Shown here: positions 52,277-59,860 of the stretch, piece by piece | Layout of the letters: every line of letters starts with the position of its first letter | Numbering within the stretch: position 1 is the first letter of the stretch | DNA from: Acididesulfobacillus acetoxydans | Lineage (GTDB): Bacteria; Bacillota; Desulfitobacteriia; Desulfitobacteriales; Desulfitobacteriaceae | DNA: 64,000 nt | Reading direction: 5' to 3' | NCBI RefSeq assembly: GCF_902729405.1 | Contig: NZ_LR746496.1 | Span: 1,860,001-1,924,000 of the forward strand | Translations under genes and position numbers: made by a program | Notes under the pieces: model-generated | Databases searched by the model: none | The model's input: only the letters and a program-made list of their open reading frames with translations | What the model was told of the DNA's origin: nothing

Positions 52277-52326
52277 TATGGGAGCCGCCGTCATAGCCAC
52301 AGAATGAGCAGGCGGAGACGCCCATA
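52277..52326 (+). promoter_or_regulatory. Structured leader hairpin before wtpA
   Basis: TATGGG (52277-52282) pairs with CCCATA (52321-52326), enclosing GCCGCC/GGCGG and a 15-base loop with CATAGCCAC. It sits 34 bases before the wtpA start. I could not match it to the Moco riboswitch consensus, although such control would be expected here. Confidence 0.4.
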
Positions 52327-52359
52327 CAAAAATAGTATTTTATGAGGGAGGATGCAGGA

Positions 52360-53418
52360 ATGTTTAAGACAAAAGAAAGAGTTTCCCAAGGGTTAGGCAG
52401 TGGGACGAAACCGGGAAAAGGAAAGCAATTGCTGCCGGTGGTTTTGGCGGGGGTTCTTCTCCTTTCCGGCTGTGGCGCAACCCAGGGAGCCGCCGGGGGG
52501 AAAAGTTCGGGGGGCCAAACCGCTTCCGGAGCCAAGGTGACGCTGCCGGTCTATGCCGCGGGGACTTTGGCGAAACCTTTCAAGGAACTGGATGCTAAGT
52601 TCCAGGCCAAATACCCGAATGTCACGGTTCAACCCCAATTCGGCGGCAGTGTCAAAATGGTCAAGCAGGTCACGGATCTTAAGCAACTGGCGGATGTGGT
52701 AGCCGTGGCCGATTATAGTGTGATTCCCAAGTACATGCTGGGTGCCGGCGGCCAAAAGAAATATGCGGATTGGTATGTCGGTTTTGCCAGTAACGCGATT
52801 ACCTTTGTTTACACAGATAAGAGCAAAGGACAGGACAAGATCACTCCCGACAATTGGTACAAGGTCTTGGCGCAAAAAGGCGTTCAGATTGGCCGTTCCA
52901 ACCCGGACACCGACCCGTCGGGATACCAGACGCTGCAAATGTTAGACCTGGCGGAGAAATACTATAAAGCCCCGGGTTTAGAAGAGAAGATCTTGGCTAA
53001 CGCGCCCCAGACCAATATGCGGGATACGGAAACCGAACTGCTTAACGCTTTGAAAACCGGTCAGATTGATTATCTGGCCATCTACCAATCCGATGCTAAA
53101 CAGAATCATTTGAAATACCTTAAACTGCCGCCTCAGATCGATCTAAGTAATCCGGTCTACAGCAAGGAATACATTGGGGCGGCAGCCAAGACGAAAAACG
53201 GTGAATTGACCGGGAAACCGATCGTTTACGCGCTGACCATTCCGACTAACGCTCCTCATGCAGCCTGGGCCGAAAAGTACGTTGCTTTTCTCCTGGGACC
53301 GGAAGGACAGGCGATTTTGAAAAAGGATGGATTTGGCCTTCTGCCCAAACCGTATGCCAAGGCGATGGACAAAGTTCCCACCGATATCAAGAGTCTGGTG
53401 GAGGCTTGGCCCCAGTAA
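52360..53418 (+). CDS. wtpA: Tungstate/molybdate-binding lipoprotein (WtpA type)
   Basis: 352 residues from ATG 52360, eight bases after GGGAGG; an ATG at 52342 contains that site and is less likely. A lipobox LLLSGC follows about 27 residues. The mature domain contains the typical TLPVYAAGTLAKPFKELDAKF, a serine-rich anion loop, LADVVAVADYSVIPKYM, YVGFASNAITFVYTD, IGRSNPDTDPSGY and LGPEGQAILKKDGFG, all characteristic of WtpA/TupA-like oxyanion binders rather than ModA. It presents tungstate or molybdate to the WtpBC transporter just downstream. The adjacency to AOR and MoeA genes favours tungstate. Confidence 0.9.
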   Translation: MFKTKERVSQGLGSGTKPGKGKQLLPVVLAGVLLLSGCGATQGAAGGKSSGGQTASGAKVTLPVYAAGTLAKPFKELDAKFQAKYPNVTVQPQFGGSVKMVKQVTDLKQLADVVAVADYSVIPKYMLGAGGQKKYADWYVGFASNAITFVYTDKSKGQDKITPDNWYKVLAQKGVQIGRSNPDTDPSGYQTLQMLDLAEKYYKAPGLEEKILANAPQTNMRDTETELLNALKTGQIDYLAIYQSDAKQNHLKYLKLPPQIDLSNPVYSKEYIGAAAKTKNGELTGKPIVYALTIPTNAPHAAWAEKYVAFLLGPEGQAILKKDGFGLLPKPYAKAMDKVPTDIKSLVEAWPQ

Positions 53419-53458
53419 AATATAGAACGGGGTATTTTGAGAGTAGTAGGAGAGGCCT

Positions 53459-54274
53459 GTGGAAACTATGCCAAGAAGCGGACCGACGCGGGGGCGCGCC
53501 CTGTTTCTCCTCTTTTGGTTATTGGGGGGCGCCCTGCTCATCTTTATTCTTTTGCCACTGGTTGCTATGTTTAGCCAAGAATCTGCCAAGACTGTGGTCC
53601 GGGTCGCCGCCATGCCTGATGTGCGTGCTTCCATTCTTCTGAGTTTGGAGGCGGCCTTACTTTCCGCCGGCATAGCGGCCCTGTTGGGGACCCCGTTGGC
53701 TTATCTTCTTGCCCATCGCGAGTTCCCTCTGAAGTCGCTGGTGGAAGGGATTGTGGATCTGCCTTTAGCGGTTCCGCACACTGTCGCCGGCATCGCTCTT
53801 TTGTACGCTTTTGGCCGCACCGGTCTCCTCGGGCGGCTGGCGGCTCAAGTGGGCCTGAAGTTCTGGGGAACGCTGGCAGGGGTCGTGGTCGGAATGCTTT
53901 TTGTCAGCTTGCCCTATATGGTAAATTCGGCCCGGGAAGGTTTTCAGGGTGTCGACGTGCGCTTGGAAAAGGCGGCCCGGACTTTGGGAGCTTCACCCAG
54001 CCAGGTTTTTTGGCAGGTTTCCCTTCCGCTTGCCGGGCGCAGCATCTTGAGCGGGACGGTGCTCACCTACGCCCGTTCGGTGGCAGAGTTCGGAGCGGTC
54101 ATAATTTTGGCCTATTATCCGCAAACGGCGCCGGTTAAAATTTATGAACTCTTTTTAGCCGGTAACTTGGGGCAGTCGGCGGCGGCGGCACTTTTACTTC
54201 TCCTGATCACTTTGTCGACGTTTTTGCTCTTTCGCCGCTTAGTCTACGCTCGGGTCTGGAAACGGGGGCGTTAA
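53459..54274 (+). CDS. wtpB: Tungstate/molybdate ABC transporter permease (WtpB/ModB type)
   Basis: 271 residues, six membrane helices, GTG 53459 with AGGAGAGG upstream (ATG 53468 also possible). The EAA loop reads VRLEKAARTLGASPSQVFWQVSLPL with the conserved glycine, and DLPLAVPHTVAGIALLYAFG is typical of ModB/WtpB permeases. The C-terminal SVAEFGAVIILAYYPQTAPVKIYE is also family-specific. It is coupled three bases before the ATPase gene and lies 40 bp after the binding protein gene. Confidence 0.93.
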   Translation: METMPRSGPTRGRALFLLFWLLGGALLIFILLPLVAMFSQESAKTVVRVAAMPDVRASILLSLEAALLSAGIAALLGTPLAYLLAHREFPLKSLVEGIVDLPLAVPHTVAGIALLYAFGRTGLLGRLAAQVGLKFWGTLAGVVVGMLFVSLPYMVNSAREGFQGVDVRLEKAARTLGASPSQVFWQVSLPLAGRSILSGTVLTYARSVAEFGAVIILAYYPQTAPVKIYELFLAGNLGQSAAAALLLLLITLSTFLLFRRLVYARVWKRGR

Positions 54275-54277
54275 AAG

Positions 54278-56098
54278 ATGGCAGTCCCATCGGAGACAGA
54301 CAATTTACTGACGGTTGAGAATTTGTCCGTGCAGGTGGGAAGTTTTCAACTGCGGAATATCACGCTTCGCCTTCAGCGCGGGCAGGTTCTTGTGATCTTG
54401 GGCGCCAGTGGCTCCGGTAAGTCTGTCCTTTTGGAGAGTGTGGCCGGTTTTAACCGGTCTGCCACAGGACGGATTTGGCTTGGCGGTCGGGAGGTGACGC
54501 ACTATCCGCCGGAAACGCGTCAGATCGGTTTTATGTTTCAGGATTATGCCCTTTTTCCCCATCTGAGTGTGCGAGAGAATATTCTCTTCTCAAAGAGATT
54601 TCTGGGAGCGTATCGTTCGAGTATTTTTGGCTCATGGCTGACAAGGCGTTTAAGCAAAGTTTCGGGTATTTCCGAAAGTGGGCCCGGCCCGGGGCTTGGA
54701 CAGGATGAAAGGGATTTGGCTGGGAAACCGCCAAGATCCCTTGTGCTCCCATGTCCGGAGGTAAACCAACAGGGTGAGGGGACGCAGGCTGAGAACGGCC
54801 GGTTTAACAAATGGCCGGAGTCTGAAGGCTCCGAGCCGTTTAGCTTTACTGGGATTGTCGAAACCCTGCGGATAGAACATCTGTTGGAACGATATCCGGG
54901 CCAATTAAGCGGGGGAGAAAAACAGCGTGTGGCTCTTGCGAGGGTTCTCATCCAGCAGCCGAAGCTTTTCCTTTTTGATGAGCCTATGTCAGCTTTGGAT
55001 GCACGCACACGGGAGGAACTGCGCGCCGAATTGAGCAGGATTCTTAAAACGCTGAAACTGACGGCTATTTATGTGACCCATGATCAGGCAGAGGCTTGGG
55101 CCCTAGCCGATCAAGTGTGCATCCTGCGGCAGGGTCGGGTGGTTCAGACAGGAAAGACGGAAGACGTCTTCTACCATCCTGCGGACGTGGCGACTGCCAG
55201 GTTTATCGGGATGGATAATATCCTGAAAGGGAAATTCTGTTCGGTGCAGCACCGGGTTGGAAAAACCGGCATCCGCGGGCCGGGGAGAGGTTGCGAACAA
55301 GTGGACACATTGCCGCGGGAGGTCGAGGTGCCGGGTCTGGGGTATTTCTTGACCGAAAGCTCGCTTCCGCAGGCGTATCCTCGACGTGAAATTGGGGAAG
55401 CGGGGGAAAGGCACACCCATTCGCCAAGCGGAAAAGAGGAGGAAGACGCGCCTAAGGGGGCTCATAGAGCGTCAGAGAGTCATGAAACAAAAGGGGCCGA
55501 TCAAGCCAGAGAAGTTAGGGAGGACCATGAAGCCGGAGGGTCAGGGCGAGGTGATGAAACCAGGGTAACTAAACGTACGGAAACTCGCGGCGCGAAAGGA
55601 GTTCATGCGACTGAGGAAGCTCAGGAGGCAAGGACAAATCCACGGGTCGAGAAAGATCCGCGGGCCGCAGAAGATCCGCGGGCCGCAGAAGATCCGCGGG
55701 CCGAAGACGATCCGAAGGTTGAAGAAGATCCGCAGGCAGGGGAAGTCTATTTGGGTATCCGTCCGGAGGATATCGTGGTTGAAGGCCTCAAGTCTGACCG
55801 GCGGCTCTTTGCGCGAGCGGCCGGAGGAGAACACAGCCCTTGGTTCGGCGCCGAATCGGTGGGCAGAGGTCGCGATGGGGTCTCTCACAGGAATACGATA
55901 CTGACGGATGAGGCCAATTACGTCCAGGCGGTGGTCGAGGAAATAACGCCTTGGGGTATTTTATGTAAGCTGCATTTCGCGGAACCGGCCGGACTAACGG
56001 CCTTGGTTCTCAAACAGCAAGTACAAGGCTTGGGATTAGACAGAAGTGCCAGGGTGCGACTCTATTTTCCACCGGGACAGCTGCACGTGATGCGTTAA
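54278..56098 (+). CDS. wtpC: Enlarged tungstate/molybdate ABC ATPase (WtpC/ModC type) with two low-complexity insertions
   Basis: 606 residues; the family normally has about 340-360. The ATPase core is complete: Walker A GASGSGKS, Q-loop MFQDYALFPHLSV, signature LSGGEKQRVALARVL, Walker B LFLFDEPMSALD and H-loop YVTHDQAEA. Two insertions are present. The first, about 75 residues (near 112-190), lies between the helical subdomain start and the signature. The second, about 150 residues (near 330-480), splits the TOBE region and is charged and repetitive, holding EDPRAA units coded by an 18-bp tandem repeat. The frame is open throughout. The regulatory end (VYLGIRPEDIVVEG and TPWGILCKLHFAEP) is preserved, so function is probable. 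Confidence 0.92.
   Translation: MAVPSETDNLLTVENLSVQVGSFQLRNITLRLQRGQVLVILGASGSGKSVLLESVAGFNRSATGRIWLGGREVTHYPPETRQIGFMFQDYALFPHLSVRENILFSKRFLGAYRSSIFGSWLTRRLSKVSGISESGPGPGLGQDERDLAGKPPRSLVLPCPEVNQQGEGTQAENGRFNKWPESEGSEPFSFTGIVETLRIEHLLERYPGQLSGGEKQRVALARVLIQQPKLFLFDEPMSALDARTREELRAELSRILKTLKLTAIYVTHDQAEAWALADQVCILRQGRVVQTGKTEDVFYHPADVATARFIGMDNILKGKFCSVQHRVGKTGIRGPGRGCEQVDTLPREVEVPGLGYFLTESSLPQAYPRREIGEAGERHTHSPSGKEEEDAPKGAHRASESHETKGADQAREVREDHEAGGSGRGDETRVTKRTETRGAKGVHATEEAQEARTNPRVEKDPRAAEDPRAAEDPRAEDDPKVEEDPQAGEVYLGIRPEDIVVEGLKSDRRLFARAAGGEHSPWFGAESVGRGRDGVSHRNTILTDEANYVQAVVEEITPWGILCKLHFAEPAGLTALVLKQQVQGLGLDRSARVRLYFPPGQLHVMR
55655..55744 (+). repeat. In-frame 18-bp tandem repeat inside wtpC
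   Basis: GATCCGCGGGCCGCAGAA repeats at 55655, 55673, 55691, 55709 and 55727, exactly 18 bp apart, with the last two copies diverged. It encodes DPRAAE-type hexapeptides. The unit keeps the reading frame. Confidence 0.93.
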
Positions 56099-56444
56099 TG
56101 GGCCTAGTCTCCATTCTGACGGATTGCATCGTGCGCGCTGGCCAAGCTGCGCTATCCCCAGAGAATTTGGCGGTGATCCCGCTGCCTCGGCCTTGACAGA
56201 GGCTTGCTCTCCCGATTGGTCTGATGCACATCCGCCATGGACCGCCAGCGACTACGCCATATGAGATATCTCAGGCTTGTTCATGGTATGGACGCGTGGC
56301 ATTCTGAACCGGGATGGCGGGCGAAGAAGTCGTGCCAGTAACCGGCGCCGGAGACACGAAGGTAGCACAGGTTAAAGATCTTTTTTCGTTATCGTCCCGA
56401 AGTCTTTGCGTTGGCCCCATTATATTGAGAGAGTAGGCGGCAAA
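56099..56444. other. Gene-free gap at the start of the rearranged region
   Basis: No open reading frame with support. The only marks are a CGGCGCCGG palindrome near 56343 and an AT-rich TATATTG stretch just before the methyltransferase fragment that could hold its promoter. Composition becomes more A+T-rich from about 56380. Confidence 0.5.
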
Positions 56445-56850
56445 ATGAAGCAAGTCTATGATCAAAAGAGAACAGAGAGCTACGACAAATTCTACGATAC
56501 CGCAGAAGGTCGTATTGTTGGACGAATTGAAAAGGAAACCATCTATTCTTGTCTAGAACCAGGAACGGGTTTGAAGGTGCTTGATATTGGCTGCGGTACC
56601 GGTCGCTATTCTATAGATCTTGCCAGAATGGTTTTAGAGGTTACTGGGGTTGATGTTTCAACGGCAATGTTGGAAAAGGCTCAGTTAAAGGCAACTGAGG
56701 CTGGGGCATCTATCCAGTTTGTTGAAGCAGATGCTCAATGCCTGCCCTTTGGCGATGAGACATTTGATTTGGTGTTGTCAGTAGACTCAATGGAGTGGGT
56801 TTCGGGTTTTCCCGCATCCTTGCAGGAAGCATTCCGAGTGTTGGAAGTTG
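56445..56850 (+). pseudogene. Truncated class I SAM-dependent methyltransferase
   Basis: About 135 residues from ATG 56445. Motif I is VLDIGCGTGRYSIDLARM, the acidic strand VTGVDVSTAMLEKAQ, then EADAQCLPFGDETFDLVLS and EAFRVLEVG; these are ubiquinone/menaquinone-type methyltransferase features. A normal protein would continue for another 80-130 residues after FRVL. Here the homology stops at about 56848 where transposase sequence begins, so the gene is cut by an IS event. Its base composition is lower in G+C than its neighbours. Confidence 0.75.
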
Positions 56851-56851
56851 G

Positions 56852-57486
56852 GGCGGGTCGTGAGTGTGGCGGAAGCCAAGCGTGATGCCCATACCCGCGC
56901 CAAGCACCTGGAGAAGCTGAAGCAGAAGCTCGCGAAGCTGAAGGAGCTGGACGGAGAAGCGCACACCAAAGCCCACTGTGCCCTCTACAGCCATATCGTC
57001 TACAAGCGATATTTGCAAATCGATGCTAAAGGCAACCTTAGGATTAACCAGAAAGCGGTCAAAGCCGCGGAAAGGCTGGACGGGAAATACCTTATCCGCA
57101 CCTCGGATGACACCGTCTCCATAGAGGATATCACCTTGGGCTTCAAACAGCTTTGGGAAGTGGAGCGGGCTTTTCGCACGCTCAAAACGACTCTGGAGCT
57201 ACGGCCTGTTTACCACCGAAAAGACGATCGGATCTGTGCCCATGTCCTGCTGTGTTGGCTGGCTTTGCTCCTGGTACGCCTGGCAGAAGTAGAGACTCAA
57301 CAAACTTGGGCCAACCTTCGTTTCGAACTGGAGAAAATTTATCTCGTCGAGTGGGAATCGACGGACGGGAAAGTCTTTCAAAGGACAGAATTAACCCACG
57401 AGCAAACGGGTATTTTTCCAGCACTCAAATTGCCGGAACCCCCGAGAATATGGGATATTTCGCTTCCCAAGGGGCAAAAAGTGTAG
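56852..57486 (+). pseudogene. C-terminal remnant of a DDE transposase (IS1634/IS4-like)
   Basis: About 210 residues corresponding to the end of IS1634-type transposases: EAKRDAHTRAKHLEKLKQKL, DGKYLIRTSDDTVS, and the catalytic glutamate region QLWEVERAFRTLKTTLELRP with YHRKDDRICAHVLLCWLALLL. The two catalytic aspartates of the N-terminal half are absent. No intact terminal inverted repeat was found on the left; the fragment directly abuts the methyltransferase remnant. The element is inactive. Confidence 0.8.
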
Positions 57487-57508
57487 GTACACGGTACGTT
57501 ATCCACAA

Positions 57509-57545
57509 GTGCCTGAAACCCAGATGCCATAAGGGTTTGAGGCAC
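57509..57545 (+). terminator. Stem-loop after the transposase remnant
   Basis: GTGCCTGAAACCC pairs with GGGTTTGAGGCAC (one mismatch) around an 11-base loop. Such hairpins close IS transposase genes; no T-run is present. From 57546 to 57776 I see only IS-flank sequence without a supported gene. Confidence 0.5.
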
Positions 57546-57776
57546 TTCCCGTGTCTACGGACTGTCGAAAGCGAGTCAAACTCCCGAGGTTTATCCGCTC
57601 AGGGCTTACCGGTGAAATGGAAAATGGCAGACTTAAAGTCCACCGTTTCACCGTATAAGCCGCAGCAAGCGATGGGGCGCTCCCTCAGCGTTGCCCGATT
57701 TATGCTGCCATTAAATCATTGACAAAGTTTTGGATGGTTATTCCATTTACACTAAAGAATGTTCACCCCCTTTTCT

Positions 57777-58094
57777 TTATTGCTCTATACGCTTTTGGGC
57801 CAGAATGTATACCTCATCATCAGCTCTTGCAGAAACCACTATAACTCTCATGATGTTGTTTACCCGCACAACTTTGTATACTACCCGTAATCCGGGCTTT
57901 AATAACTTGATTTTGCAATAGCCTGCCAGGTTTGTACCACTTTTATTACTCAGGGATTTTCCGTAGCCGCCTTCACCTTGGGGCAGTGGGTTGACCGCAA
58001 CTTTATTGATGGCTTTCACCACTTGCAAACGCTGGATGTGGTCAAGTCGTTTGATATCCTCTAATGCTTCCTTTAAATATTCTACTTTCCACAT
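57777..58094 (-). CDS. RelE/ParE-type toxin
   Basis: 105 residues. The RelE/ParE fold is indicated by WKVEYLKEALEDIKRLDHIQ, the charged helix RLQVVKAINKVAVNPLPQGEGGYGKSL, and the basic core LRVVYKVVRVNNIMRVIVVSA. RelE toxins cleave mRNA on the ribosome; ParE toxins inhibit gyrase. The central GYCKIKLLKPGLRVVYKV strand favours RelE-like activity. It overlaps nothing and begins one base after the antitoxin gene ends, so they form one operon on the minus strand within the scarred region. Confidence 0.85.
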   Translation of the reverse strand: MWKVEYLKEALEDIKRLDHIQRLQVVKAINKVAVNPLPQGEGGYGKSLSNKSGTNLAGYCKIKLLKPGLRVVYKVVRVNNIMRVIVVSARADDEVYILAQKRIEQ

Positions 58095-58095
58095 G

Positions 58096-58425
58096 CTATT
58101 CGAGTTCCACTTCTACTTCTTTTAGCTCTGCTTCACTTATGCCCAGTTCCTGCATGGCTTGTTCCGAAGGAACAAAATCGGCACCCTTGGCGTTTTCTAG
58201 GCGGTTTTCAGCCTCTACAAGCAAACGGTAATTTTCCATGGTTTCAAGCATTTGCTCATAGGCTTCTGGTGTGAGCAGCACACAGGTAGGAATATTATTC
58301 TTTAGCACAATTTTAAAGCCAGATTCCCGGACTTCTTCAAAAATTTTATTGGCTTCGCCCTTATTGAAACGCGAAATTGGCACTAGAGAATTTATTGCAC
58401 CACTGATGAAATTAGGGTTTAACAT
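58096..58425 (-). CDS. Phd/YefM-like antitoxin
   Basis: 109 residues from ATG 58425 (GGGGTG six bases upstream; GTG 58434 is less likely). The N-terminal VPISRFNKGEANKIFEEVRESGFKIVLKNNIPTCVLLTPEAYEQML matches the Phd/YefM/RelB-like DNA-binding fold with PTCVLL as the central strand. The C-terminal 50 residues are acidic and would wrap the toxin. It precedes the toxin gene by one base and is expected to repress the operon from the palindrome at 58474-58485. Confidence 0.85.
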   Translation of the reverse strand: MLNPNFISGAINSLVPISRFNKGEANKIFEEVRESGFKIVLKNNIPTCVLLTPEAYEQMLETMENYRLLVEAENRLENAKGADFVPSEQAMQELGISEAELKEVEVELE

Positions 58426-58473
58426 AAACAGCACCCCTTCTATATAGTTCCTACTGTTATTTTATGACATGTC

Positions 58474-58485
58474 GATAAATTTATC
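58474..58485. promoter_or_regulatory. Operator-like palindrome of the toxin-antitoxin operon
   Basis: GATAAATTTATC is a perfect 12-bp palindrome, 49 bp upstream of the antitoxin start, in an AT-rich stretch. The extended form TCGATAAATTTATCAA keeps partial symmetry. Confidence 0.55.
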
Positions 58486-58502
58486 AATAAATTGATTGAT
58501 AC

Positions 58503-58724
58503 CATTATACAACGGCAATCTCATTACTGCCATCCATTGTCCGCCCCAGGGTTTCCCGCCATTGTCAGATTTCCGCGGTGCCGACGGAAGTGCCCCCATA
58601 GATCCGGAGCTTCATGGAGGAGAGATCCCATTCTTTGAGGTTGGGGGTCCGGGACAACTTATAGAGATTTATGATGTTCCTAGATACAGAAAAAGCCAGT
58701 GATTAAAAATCAGTGGCTTAAAAA
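58503..58724. other. Short gap with no supported gene
   Basis: A 68-codon open reading (58496-58702) has no ribosome site or family resemblance. The sequence near 58695-58715 (GTGATTAAAAATCAGTGG) is a small imperfect inverted repeat close to the break point of the following activator remnant. Confidence 0.35.
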
Positions 58725-58727
58725 ATG

Positions 58728-59255
58728 GTGGCTCAACAGAGTTTTCGGGCGGATCTTTTTTACCGGTTGAATGTCGTGCCAATTCACATACCTCCGCTAC
58801 GGGAGCGCCCGGATGATATCGTCCCTTTGTCTATCCATTTCCTGGAGGTATTTAACCGCAAATACGGCAGGAACATAAGGTTTGAGCCAGACGTTTTATC
58901 AGCTTTTGAAAGCCTGCCCTGGCCTGGCAACGTACGGGAATTGGAGAATCTGATTGAGCGACTGATCGTCATGAGTGAGGATGAGGTTGTGACCCTCAAG
59001 CATTTGCCGTTTAAAGTGAAGACACCCGAACGCCAAGCCCTGGTAATTCAGGTTAATAAGCCGATATCTTTCAAGAAAGCAGTTCAAATGTTGGAGAAAG
59101 AACTTCTGCAAAAGACCATGCAGTCTTACCCCACGACCAGACAAGCGGCCAAAGTCTTGGGCGTTTCCCATCCAACAATTATCCGGAAACTTCAGAAGTA
59201 TAAATTGCCTCCTGGCTCAGAGGACAGTGCGGATAGTGCGGATAGTGCGGAATAG
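58728..59255 (+). pseudogene. C-terminal fragment of a sigma-54-dependent activator
   Basis: About 175 residues. The fragment starts inside the AAA+ domain at [25 protein letters not shown] (sensor and arginine-finger region), continues [17 protein letters not shown] and ends with a Fis-type HTH (TTRQAAKVLGVSHPTIIRKLQKYKL). Walker A, GAFTGA and the sensor domain are missing, so it cannot activate transcription by itself. A 9-bp repeat (GTGCGGATA) gives an SADSADSAE tail. It sits directly before the promoter of the second aldehyde-oxidoreductase operon, as if the operon's own activator was decapitated by the IS/toxin insertion. Confidence 0.85.
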
Positions 59256-59408
59256 ATGACTGGAAGCGCGCTAAAGCTCATTTAAAAAATGAAGCAGAAC
59301 GTCGGCGTAAATACCGTGCGGAAGCCCAAGTCATTAGTGCATCATGACAATGCAAACATGACTTAACTGCGAAACGCGGATATAGTAAGGATTGCGCGGA
59401 GCGAAGAT

Positions 59409-59444
59409 AAACACCACGACAATGTTGCAGTGGTGTTTATTTTT
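59409..59444 (+). terminator. Rho-independent terminator
   Basis: AAACACCAC pairs with GTGGTGTTT across a 12-base loop and ATTTTT follows. It separates the activator remnant from the downstream sigma-54 operon. The 150 bp before it have no supported gene. Confidence 0.85.
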
Positions 59445-59571
59445 GATTTCCTGAGACCCTTGGAAGAACTTACGTTTCAGTGACTGCTGACATTGTGCCT
59501 GCGGCTGTTGAGAGGGGATTATATACCCTTGGCGATAGACAAGCGTTATAACGCGCTTTGATGCAAAAGCA

Positions 59572-59587
59572 TGGCACGATACTTGCA
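59572..59587 (+). promoter_or_regulatory. Sigma-54 promoter of the second oxidoreductase operon
   Basis: TGGCAC-gatac-TTGCA is a perfect -24/-12 element. Transcription would start near 59599. A perfect palindrome GCGTTATAACGC (59543-59554) lies 17 bp upstream, close for an enhancer site but fit for a repressor or bending protein. Confidence 0.92.
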
Positions 59588-59607
59588 TCCATAAATTTCA
59601 AAGAGGA

Positions 59608-59835
59608 ATGACCAAGCGCGAAACAACCCGAGCCAAGATACCCGAGCCAAGATACCCGAGGAGACTCCCAGACCACATCGATGTGGTACCGGCTGAGAGT
59701 GAAAACGAGCGAGTGTGCGCTGCAGAGGGATGGGTAAATTGTAACCCAACATGGCAAATCCTAACTCAAAACCCGTTGACCCCGGCTTGCCGGAAGTGTA
59801 CGGGATTTTCCGGGGTGGAAACCAACGAAACGTAA
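59608..59835 (+). CDS. Small Cys-containing protein of unknown function
   Basis: 75 residues, ATG 59608 with AAAGAGGA immediately before it, nine bases after the predicted sigma-54 start. Four cysteines occur at residues 37, 45, 61 and 64 (C-x7-C, then C-x2-C), which could bind zinc or an iron-sulfur cluster. The stop is 25 bp before the oxidoreductase start. There is a short tandem repeat (GAGCCAAGATACCC twice) in the first third. The very short spacing between AGAGGA and the ATG is a weakness; it may be an untranslated leader instead. No family is recognised. Confidence 0.4.
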   Translation: MTKRETTRAKIPEPRYPRRLPDHIDVVPAESENERVCAAEGWVNCNPTWQILTQNPLTPACRKCTGFSGVETNET

Positions 59836-59860
59836 GACTTGCCGGACAGAGGTGTTGAAA

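Noticed and set aside
57153-57722. Plus-strand reading overlapping the transposase remnant
   Set aside because: Different frame from the transposase homology and no recognisable motif; the 56852-57486 frame has the catalytic glutamate region.
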